From: Spirochaetaceae bacterium
GTDB lineage: Bacteria; Spirochaetota; Spirochaetia; DSM-27196; SLAA01
DNA: 6,549 nt
Direction: 5' to 3'
Assembly (NCBI GenBank): GCA_003564775.1
Contig: PXEI01000233.1
Span: 1 to 6,549 of the forward strand
Positions 1 through 5,650 of the stretch are shown here, in pieces. Each line of letters opens with the position of its first letter. The stretch's first letter is position 1. Position numbers and translations under genes: made by a program. The notes below the pieces were generated by a model, which searched no databases, was not told where the DNA came from, and saw nothing but the letters and a program-made list of their open reading frames with translations.

Positions 1-613
1 AGAGATCACGGTCGCGTCCATCGGCCGAGACAATAACCGCTCCGAGCGAGATGCGGTCACCAACCGTGATGTTCGGAAGCGCTCCGTCCCAGTGGTCGTC
101 GTCCACTTCAGCGACGACTGCCCGGCCAGCGCCACGGTCGAGGATCTTGAACTCACCGATCTCGCCCACTACACCGTGACCGTGATCATGCCCGTGATCA
201 TGCCCGTGATCGTCATGGTCGTCGTGGCCATGGCCGTGGTCGTCGTGATGGCCTTCCCAGGACAGCAACATGTGTTCCGGCACTGCGCGGCCCACCTCAA
301 AGGCGCGGTCACCAAGCCCCTGGAACACCCCGACCATCTGGATCTCAAGTTCCAGCCCGTTCCAGAACACAATGTCGGCGCGTTCAAGGGCCTGTGCCTC
401 GCGGGTGGTCGGCGTGTACGAGTGGGGATCCGAGCCCGGTCCCATAAGAACTCTGAGGTTTGCATCTGGCGCAATGCGCGCGACCGCGTCCCCTATGTGG
501 CCGGTGCTTGCAACTATGTCCAGGCCTTCCGGGCGTTCTCGGGAACCCCCGGCCCACAGTAGGGTTGTGGTGAGCAGCAAGCCCACGAGACTCATACCTA
601 TAATTTTCCGCAT
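1..613 (-). CDS. znuA: Zinc/manganese ABC transporter substrate-binding protein, ZnuA/TroA family (5' part only)
   Basis: This is the exported metal-capture subunit of an ABC importer, most likely for Zn2+. Only 204 codons are in the window; the C-terminal lobe and stop lie beyond the left edge. The ATG at 613-611 has a strong GGAGG site (624-620) six bases upstream. Residues 1-21 form a signal peptide (basic MRK, hydrophobic stretch, cleavage likely after LWA, then GGSRE). There is no lipobox cysteine. The N-terminal lobe shows MGPGSDPHSYTPT (residues 57-69), whose H64 matches the first metal-ligand His of the family, and ADIVFWNGLELE (79-90). Residues 122-146 are a His/Asp/Gly loop with 12 His, as in Zn-type members. 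The next ~58 residues (148-204, with DDDHWDGALP at 171-180) do not show the expected D-P-H-x-W-x-D-P segment and may be an inserted domain. The gene lies 81 nt downstream of the efflux ATPase on the same strand. Family assignment is firm; zinc rather than Mn or Fe specificity is inferred from the loop. Confidence 0.82.
   Translation of the reverse strand, partial: MRKIIGMSLVGLLLTTTLLWAGGSRERPEGLDIVASTGHIGDAVARIAPDANLRVLMGPGSDPHSYTPTTREAQALERADIVFWNGLELEIQMVGVFQGLGDRAFEVGRAVPEHMLLSWEGHHDDHGHGHDDHDDHGHDHGHDHGHGVVGEIGEFKILDRGAGRAVVAEVDDDHWDGALPNITVGDRISLGAVIVSADGRDRDL
181..212 (-). repeat. 12-bp tandem repeat encoding the His-rich metal loop
   Basis: CGTGATCATGCC occurs twice in direct succession (181-192 and 193-204) and is followed by a partial third copy (205-212). 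On the coding strand it gives repeated G-H-D-H units within the His-rich loop of the binding protein. A perfect in-frame repeat of 12 bp can change copy number by slippage without breaking the reading frame, so loop length may vary between strains. Confidence 0.75.
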
Positions 614-625
614 CTTGTACCTCCG

Positions 626-689
626 TAGCGGTATTTGACTATTATTACCTCGTAATACCAATCGTGGGTAATATATGGTAATACCGCTA
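626..689 (-). promoter_or_regulatory. Cluster of GGTAATA half-sites and dyads upstream of the metal-binding protein gene
   Basis: The 81-nt gap between the ATPase stop and the binding-protein start is AT-rich and highly structured. TATTAC-ctc-GTAATA (643-657) is a perfect 6-3-6 dyad. GGTAATA is repeated directly at 667-673 and 677-683, exactly one helical turn apart. The outer arms TAGCGGTATT (626-635) and AATACCGCTA (680-689) are perfect 10-base complements. A metalloregulator binding array is the most natural reading, and the neighbouring Fur-family protein is the obvious candidate. A hairpin acting on the mRNA between pump and binding protein is the alternative. I could not choose a convincing -35/-10 pair here. 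Confidence 0.5.
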
Positions 690-694
690 TCGCG

Positions 695-3256
695 TCAAGT
701 TGCGGAAGCTTTTTTCTTGTCCCTCTTGAACATCAGGAGCCGTACGCCATTCAGTGAAACCAGAACCGTTCCGCCCTCATGCCCAATTACGGCAAGCGGG
801 AGCGGAAGCCCAATAGTATAGATACCAATTACCATCATGGTAATCAGACCAAGCGCCACCGAGATATTGGTAATGAGCGTACGTCGAGTCTGCCGGCTCA
901 GCGCGATGAGGTACGGAATCTTCTCAAGGTCGTCCGACAGCAGCACCACGTCTGCAGTTTCAAGCGCCACGTCGGTACCCGCAGCGCCCATAGCAATGCC
1001 CAGGCGGGCACCGGCAAGAGCCGGGGCGTCGTTCACGCCGTCACCTACCATGGCGGTTGGGCCAAACTCGGCCTCAATGCGGCGGATAGCGTCAAGCTTG
1101 TTTTCCGGAAGCAGTTCAGGGAACACCGCGTCTATACCCGCCTGCTCGGCAATGGCCTCGGCAGTTGCTCTGTTGTCTCCGGTGAGCATTACCACATGCT
1201 TAATTCCATTATCACGTAGATCCTGGATCATCGCGCGGACCCCGTCTCGCAGCCGATCTTCCAGGGCAATAAGTCCAAGCAACCGCACCGGGCGCTCCCC
1301 GGAATCCAGCAACACCACCACAGTTTTGGTCTCACGTTGCAGCCTCGCTATTTCGATGCGCGCGTCCTCCAGCCCGACGGTGTTGTCAGGCAGGCTGTCC
1401 AGCAAGGACGGACTGCCAAGACGCAGGTCACGGCCCGCAACTATACCGCGCACACCAACTCCGGACTCGCTGCGGAACTCGCTGGGCGCAGAGTAACTGA
1501 GTTCGCGAGTTTGGGCCGCGGCGGTTATGGCCTGCGCCAGCACGTGCTCGCTCTTGCTCTCCAGACTTGCCGCGCCACTGAGGACCTGATCCTCGCTCCA
1601 GTCGGCAAGTGTTACGATATCTGCCACAAATGGTTTGCCCTCGGTCAGCGTTCCGGTTTTGTCAAACGCAACGGCCTTTATGCCAGCTGCCTGCTCAACA
1701 TGGACGCCACCCTTAAAGAGAATTCCACGCCGCGCCCCGTTCCCAATTGAAGAAAGAATTGAGGCGGGAGTACTGATAATGAGCGCACACGGGCTGGCGG
1801 CCACCATAAGCGTAATGGCCTTGTAGACGGCGTCACTCCAGTCCATACCAAAGACCAAGGGTGGCAGCAGCGCCGCCCCTATGGTTGCCAGAATGACACC
1901 AATGGCGTAGTACTGCTCAAAGCGGTCAAGAAAGCGTTCGGTCTTGGCCTGCTGCTCACGTGCTTCCTCTACCAGATTTATGACCTTGGCGATGGTCGAC
2001 TCACTGCTTGTCTTGGTTACCCGCAGAACAAGTTCGCCGTCCTGGTTTATGGTACCGGCAAGAACACTCGCTCCGACGCCCTTCTCTACCGGCATGGACT
2101 CACCGGTAATGCTTGATTGATCCACGCTACTCGCCCCGCGCTCCACTACTCCGTCAAGCGGAATGCGGTCACCCGGACGCACCTGCAATAGTGAGTCAAT
2201 CTGCACCGAGTCCACCTGAACCCGCCGCCCCTGCTCATCGTCCGGGTTCTCCAACAGGATGGCGGTGTCGGGACGCAACTTGGACAACGCCTTAATAGCA
2301 CTCCGTGTTCGGTCAAGGGCGTAGTCCTGCAAGACGTTTGAAAGGGAGAAGAGAAACAGCAGTAAGGCACCCTCAAATGGTGCGCCAACTCCGGCTGCAC
2401 CAAGAGCGGCCAGAACCATGAGTATATCGATGTCTATCTTGCGAGCCCGTAAGCTGCTCAGTCCGGCCCGCACCCCGAAATACCCGCCGGAAAGGTACGC
2501 CACCAGATAGAAAGCAATCGACATCGCTGGTGGTCCGGTGCGCTCGGTAACGGCCCCGCCGATCATGGCCAGCAGAGTAAGCACGACAGCAGCTGGCTCA
2601 AGCGGCAAACCGCGGAAGCGAGCTACCAGGCCGGAGGCAGCCGGACCAGGTTCGGAATGAGTTCCATTACCGGACTCCGCCCCGGTGCCAATCTGAGTGC
2701 CAGCTCCGGAATCTACCCCGCGGGCCCCAGAGCGTTCACCACTCACCTCAGAGCTGCCCCCAATGCGAACCCTGCGCTTAACCCACGGGCTGCGGCGACC
2801 GCCGCCGTTATCCTCATCATGCTCATACGGAGAGGCAACACGCAGTACCCCGCGGCGCAACTCAATACTGTCGTCGGCCATGAGTGATAGCGCGCTACAG
2901 TCATGCGAGTCACAGCCAACCTTGGTACCCAGTTCGCGGGCACGGCGCTGCAGCTGTTGCAGGCACACACCACAGCCCCGACGTAAACCACGCTGATCAC
3001 GGTCACGACAGGTCGCACTCCGTTCACTCAGGCGGTGTGTCAGATCGTCTATCAGCCGTTCGGCGTGTTCTTCCTGAAGCAGCTCACCGTCATACTCAAT
3101 TTCCAGTTCCTGTTCGGCGGTATCGTACTTGATCTCGCGAACCGCAGGTTCAGACTTCACTACCCGGTAGATCGTCACGGAGCAGCAGCGCTCCTCGACC
3201 GGGACGGGGCAGTTGGGAAGCGGCGCTTGCAACACCACCTGTTTCCTTTTACTCAT
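695..3256 (-). CDS. P1B-type (P1B-4-like) divalent metal efflux ATPase with long Cys-rich N-terminus
   Basis: This inner-membrane pump uses ATP to export a transition metal. The core is complete: TGES (384-387, actuator), SPC (488-490, membrane metal site), DKTGT (532-536, phosphorylation at D532), GVGVRG (599-604, nucleotide domain), TGD (692-694) and GDGVNDAPAL (738-747). HEGGT (826-830) lies in the last membrane helix. SPC plus HEGGT marks the P1B-4 group, whose members move Co2+, Fe2+ or Zn2+ (for example B. subtilis PfeT/ZosA, which PerR controls). About eight membrane segments are visible: four before the actuator domain (~222-314), two around 450-505 and two near 794-841. The ~215-residue N-terminus is unusual: a diverged HMA-like fold with CC at 24-25, then C83, C95, C98, C115 and C120, then a Gly/Ser/Glu-rich linker (~166-208). 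The nucleotide-domain HP motif reads HV (571-572). Translation starts 3 nt after the regulator's stop, using an AAGGA site inside that gene, so the two are likely coupled. Pump identity is certain; the metal is not. Confidence 0.95.
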   Translation of the reverse strand: MSKRKQVVLQAPLPNCPVPVEERCCSVTIYRVVKSEPAVREIKYDTAEQELEIEYDGELLQEEHAERLIDDLTHRLSERSATCRDRDQRGLRRGCGVCLQQLQRRARELGTKVGCDSHDCSALSLMADDSIELRRGVLRVASPYEHDEDNGGGRRSPWVKRRVRIGGSSEVSGERSGARGVDSGAGTQIGTGAESGNGTHSEPGPAASGLVARFRGLPLEPAAVVLTLLAMIGGAVTERTGPPAMSIAFYLVAYLSGGYFGVRAGLSSLRARKIDIDILMVLAALGAAGVGAPFEGALLLFLFSLSNVLQDYALDRTRSAIKALSKLRPDTAILLENPDDEQGRRVQVDSVQIDSLLQVRPGDRIPLDGVVERGASSVDQSSITGESMPVEKGVGASVLAGTINQDGELVLRVTKTSSESTIAKVINLVEEAREQQAKTERFLDRFEQYYAIGVILATIGAALLPPLVFGMDWSDAVYKAITLMVAASPCALIISTPASILSSIGNGARRGILFKGGVHVEQAAGIKAVAFDKTGTLTEGKPFVADIVTLADWSEDQVLSGAASLESKSEHVLAQAITAAAQTRELSYSAPSEFRSESGVGVRGIVAGRDLRLGSPSLLDSLPDNTVGLEDARIEIARLQRETKTVVVLLDSGERPVRLLGLIALEDRLRDGVRAMIQDLRDNGIKHVVMLTGDNRATAEAIAEQAGIDAVFPELLPENKLDAIRRIEAEFGPTAMVGDGVNDAPALAGARLGIAMGAAGTDVALETADVVLLSDDLEKIPYLIALSRQTRRTLITNISVALGLITMMVIGIYTIGLPLPLAVIGHEGGTVLVSLNGVRLLMFKRDKKKASAT

Positions 3257-3259
3257 GAA

Positions 3260-3787
3260 CTATTCCTTTTTTGACCCGGCTCGCTGCGACTGTCCTGTGT
3301 GGAAACTGTCCTCTCGGATACCGGAGTAATGTGGCGACGCTGGGTTGAACCGGCAGTCCGTTGGGTCGCTCTGCTCAAGGCACTCACTGTAGTAGACAAC
3401 CCGCCCACTCAGAACCTTGGAGCCTATGGCCTGTTGGACCTCGGCCTCCAAGGCCTTGATTGCGGTGCTGTTGAGGTCACAGATTCGGTGGCAGGTAAGG
3501 CAGGCAAGATTGATGTGTGGGTCAGTATTGACCTCAAAATGAATGGTGTCGTCCCCTGCACTTCCCAGACTCGTAATGGCTCCAATGCGTAAGAGCGTAT
3601 CGAGGGTTTGATACACCGTTGTAAGACTCAGAGAGGAGTACTCCGCCTTGACCTCTTCATAGAGCGACTGTGCGGTGGGGTGATCAAAGCGTGTAGAAAG
3701 GGCTTCACATATTGCGGTTCGCTGCGGTGTCATGCGGAAACCGGCCTCTTTTAACGCTGCAACCAGCCCTGTTCGTTTCTTCACCAT
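3260..3787 (-). CDS. Fur/PerR-family metal-dependent transcriptional repressor
   Basis: This 175-residue cytosolic dimeric repressor is expected to bind an AT-rich palindrome when metal-loaded. The N-terminal winged helix runs over ~1-80 (FRMTPQRTAICEAL at 17-30; LTTVYQTLDTLLRIGAI at 55-71, the recognition helix region). The dimerisation and metal domain follows. Residues align almost number-for-number with B. subtilis PerR: H36 (PerR H37), E85 (D85), H91, N93 (H93), D104, with the structural zinc cysteines C96 and C99. Two of the five regulatory ligands are thus changed (D to E and H to N). The second zinc pair is C136-x8-C145 rather than CxxC, followed by a ~30-residue tail containing two His (153, 163). 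The stop is TAG, then TTC, then the ATPase ATG, so this gene leads an operon with the pump and probably regulates it. An upstream GAGG (ten bases before the ATG at 3787) supports the start. It could be PerR, Zur or Fur; the sensed signal cannot be settled from sequence. Confidence 0.92.
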   Translation of the reverse strand: MVKKRTGLVAALKEAGFRMTPQRTAICEALSTRFDHPTAQSLYEEVKAEYSSLSLTTVYQTLDTLLRIGAITSLGSAGDDTIHFEVNTDPHINLACLTCHRICDLNSTAIKALEAEVQQAIGSKVLSGRVVYYSECLEQSDPTDCRFNPASPHYSGIREDSFHTGQSQRAGSKKE

Positions 3788-3814
3788 ATCGCAACAACCT
3801 CTTCTGCCCGGTGA

Positions 3815-3829
3815 AAGGAACCATTCCTT
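3815..3829. promoter_or_regulatory. AAGGAA-cca-TTCCTT dyad in the leader of the fur-like gene
   Basis: This is a perfect 6-3-6 inverted repeat, 28 bases upstream of the regulator's start codon. One arm belongs to a family of AAGGAAT words on the minus strand that recur at 3840-3846 and 3894-3900, with a near copy at 3874-3879. The spacings are 17, 34 and 20 bases. It could be a second operator or a small leader hairpin. It is too short and not GC-rich enough for a terminator. Confidence 0.3.
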
Positions 3830-3850
3830 ACACGGCTTGATTCCTTCTTA

Positions 3851-3861
3851 GTAATGATTAC
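3851..3861. promoter_or_regulatory. GTAAT-g-ATTAC palindrome, probable Fur/PerR/Zur-type operator
   Basis: The perfect 5-1-5 palindrome matches the core of known Fur-superfamily boxes (the PerR box core is TAAT-n-ATTA; Gram-positive Zur boxes contain CGTAAT-n-ATTACG). It lies 63-74 nt upstream of the fur-like start. On the minus strand TGTAAT (3863-3858) within it would serve as a -10 element, and TTGACC (3890-3885) lies further upstream, although the spacing between those two is too long (22). A bound repressor here would shut the regulator-pump operon, giving autoregulation. The same GTAAT half-site recurs in the gap before the binding-protein gene. Confidence 0.5.
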
Positions 3862-3935
3862 AGTTTTGCAATAATTCCTGGAAAGGTCAAGGTATTCCTT
3901 GTCGGTTTTCTGCGCATTTGTTCTACTCATGAAAG

Positions 3936-3964
3936 TTGCACTACGCTCACAGCGATACTATTAT
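3936..3964 (+). promoter_or_regulatory. Probable sigma-70 type promoter of the diguanylate cyclase gene
   Basis: TTGCAC (3936-3941) and TATTAT (3959-3964) are separated by exactly 17 bases. The -10 box matches the consensus at five of six positions; the -35 box is weak. The expected start of transcription, about seven bases after the -10 box, coincides with the GTG initiation codon at 3971. No ribosome-binding site is visible in front of that codon, so the transcript may be leaderless. Confidence 0.45.
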
Positions 3965-3970
3965 TGAAGT

Positions 3971-5569
3971 GTGAAAGGGCAACCGATTCGCCGTATAGGC
4001 TACTGGCTCGCCGTTCTCCTCGGGATCTATACCGTTATCGCAGCATCCGCGTTGTGGCAACAACACCGGACTATTGAGGCGGAGTATGACAACGCCTTGC
4101 GCATACTTGAGCAGGAGTTTGTTACCATTCTTGCCGGTTATGAAACCGCAGCGCGTTTGATCTACGACGAGTACCAGTTTCGGCCAGACTTTATTGAGCC
4201 CATTACTCGCGCCGCTCGTGCCCGGCAGAGCGCCGGAGTGCACCCCGGCAGCCCACCAACCGAGATCGAGAACCAGGCTCGCGAGCAGCTTTACCGCTCA
4301 CTTCAACCAATTTACCGCCGTCTCAAAAGTCTTGGGTTTCGTCAACTCCATGTACACATGCCCGACAACTCCAGTTTCCTCCGTATGCATAGCCCGGGCG
4401 ATTTTGGTGACGATCTTGGTGGGGTTCGGAGCACGGTTGAACAGGCGAACAGGGAACTGCGTTTTGTACGCGGCTTTGAGGAAGGAAGAATATTCAGTGG
4501 GTACCGTTTTGTTATACCCCTTTTTGAGCTGGGGAGTGCAAAAACTGAACGAAACACCATGACCCATATCGGTTCCGTTGAACTTGGCGTTGGTTTTTCA
4601 ACGCTTATTCGCGACCTCAGCGAACTCTTTGACAAACACTACAACTTCGTCATGAGTCGCAACGTAGTGTACGACACCGTTTTCCCCGAACACCGTGCGG
4701 ATTATCAGGGCTGGTGGTTTTCGCAGGAGTTTCTCCTGGATCCAGATATTCAATGTGACAACCTGCCAGGGGAACATTTTGGCAGCCTGGTTTCCGTGCA
4801 CCTCCAACGGGATATTCGGGAGCGGCTTGCCGAACATGAGCGCTTTGCTGTTCATGTGCCGCACACCGACGGCGACTACCTCCTATCCTTCCTTCCGGTC
4901 AGAAATCCCGAGGGTGAAGCGGTCGGATACTTCAGTTCCATTGAGCTCAGACCCGCACTCGGCACCTACCGGCGCAGTGTACTCATGATACTCAGCATAC
5001 TCACGGTAACGTCGCTCCTTATCGGCGTTCTGGGCATACAGTCTATACGGCGCGGGCGGACGCTTGAGTACCTCGCTGGTCACGACCAGCTCACCGGACT
5101 CTTTAATCGCCGCATGTTTGAGGAACTGTTCCGACGAGCTCGGGCGGAACAGAGTCGCAATGAAGAGACAATGGCACTCATTGTTCTGGACGTAGACCAC
5201 TTTAAACTCATTAACGACCGCCGGGGGCATATCTACGGCGACCACGTGCTTGTTGATCTGGCACAGACGCTGAACGAGCATGTCCGTGCCGGAGATGTGG
5301 TTGGCCGCTGGGGCGGAGAGGAGTTCATCATTCTTCTTAAGCGCATAGAGTATGACGATGCAATGCGCGTTGCCGAGAACCTCCGCAAGGCGGTCCCTGA
5401 GAACTGCCGCGACGGCGACCACGGGGTGACAGCGAGTTTTGGTGTAGCTGAGGTTGCCCCTGGTGATGAAACGCTTGAGACCCTTGTTGGCGTCGCCGAC
5501 TGGCGCATGTACCGAGCCAAAACCCTGGGACGCAACCGCGTTGTGGCCGAAGGGTGGCCTGGTTCGTAA
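3971..5569 (+). CDS. Membrane-bound sensor diguanylate cyclase (Cache-like domain plus GGDEF)
   Basis: This enzyme makes cyclic di-GMP from two GTP in response to an extracytoplasmic signal. It has 532 residues: a membrane segment at ~11-29; a periplasmic sensor at ~30-335; a second membrane segment at ~337-357; and a cytoplasmic GGDEF domain from ~365 to 525. The sensor carries HVHMPDNSSFLRMHSPGDFGDD (in two parts, 127-138 and 139-148), the pattern of double-Cache sensor domains, in which the R-x-H stretch lies near the ligand pocket. The GGDEF domain has HDQLTGLFNRR (371-381), DVDHFK (407-412, metal-binding aspartates) and GGEEF (448-452). RAGD (439-442) is the inhibitory I-site, so product feedback should operate. 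The start is GTG, chosen because an in-frame TGA lies at 3965-3967 and the first membrane segment begins just after the GTG. The gene is divergent from the metal operon and followed by speA on the same strand. Catalysis is very likely; the sensed ligand is unknown. Confidence 0.93.
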   Translation: MKGQPIRRIGYWLAVLLGIYTVIAASALWQQHRTIEAEYDNALRILEQEFVTILAGYETAARLIYDEYQFRPDFIEPITRAARARQSAGVHPGSPPTEIENQAREQLYRSLQPIYRRLKSLGFRQLHVHMPDNSSFLRMHSPGDFGDDLGGVRSTVEQANRELRFVRGFEEGRIFSGYRFVIPLFELGSAKTERNTMTHIGSVELGVGFSTLIRDLSELFDKHYNFVMSRNVVYDTVFPEHRADYQGWWFSQEFLLDPDIQCDNLPGEHFGSLVSVHLQRDIRERLAEHERFAVHVPHTDGDYLLSFLPVRNPEGEAVGYFSSIELRPALGTYRRSVLMILSILTVTSLLIGVLGIQSIRRGRTLEYLAGHDQLTGLFNRRMFEELFRRARAEQSRNEETMALIVLDVDHFKLINDRRGHIYGDHVLVDLAQTLNEHVRAGDVVGRWGGEEFIILLKRIEYDDAMRVAENLRKAVPENCRDGDHGVTASFGVAEVAPGDETLETLVGVADWRMYRAKTLGRNRVVAEGWPGS

Positions 5570-5598
5570 CTCTATCCACCAAATATTTCGCTGCTCGG

Positions 5599-5627
5599 TC
5601 GAGATTGTTACAAAAATTTGGTACACT
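5599..5627 (+). promoter_or_regulatory. Weak candidate promoter for speA
   Basis: TCGAGA (5599-5604) and TACACT (5622-5627), 17 bases apart, each match the -35 and -10 consensus at four of six positions. They lie in the 81-nt gap between the cyclase stop and the speA start. No convincing rho-independent terminator was found after the cyclase gene, so read-through from it is also possible. The gap also carries an imperfect AT-rich inverted repeat (ACCAAAT at 5578-5584, ATTTGGT at 5616-5622). Confidence 0.25.
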
Positions 5628-5650
5628 CCGTCGTAGCTGAGGTAAGACGA

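Noticed and set aside
92..562. A plus-strand frame encoding a Val/Met-rich repeat that looks like a membrane segment
   Set aside because: It is the reverse reading of the His/Asp-rich loop codons of the binding protein; GTG, ATC and GTC arise from CAC, GAT and GAC.
690..720. AAGAAAAAAGCTT run near the ATPase 3' end as a terminator
   Set aside because: On the transcribed strand it reads as A-rich lysine codons before the stop, not a GC stem followed by U residues.
3260..3390. Frameshift in the Fur-like gene suggested by its odd C-terminus
   Set aside because: The frame stays open with C136 at the expected place and ends precisely at the ribosome site of the next gene; no alternative frame restores a CxxC that I could see.
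3929..3967. Twelve-codon frame (ATG at 3929, TGA at 3965) in frame with and just upstream of the cyclase, a possible leader peptide
   Set aside because: It has no ribosome-binding site, and it overlaps the best -35/-10 pair, so it would lie upstream of the transcript.
4883..5626. A 247-codon open frame on the minus strand opposite the diguanylate cyclase
   Set aside because: It mirrors the GGDEF coding frame, has no recognisable domain and no promoter or ribosome site; codon bias of the real gene explains it.
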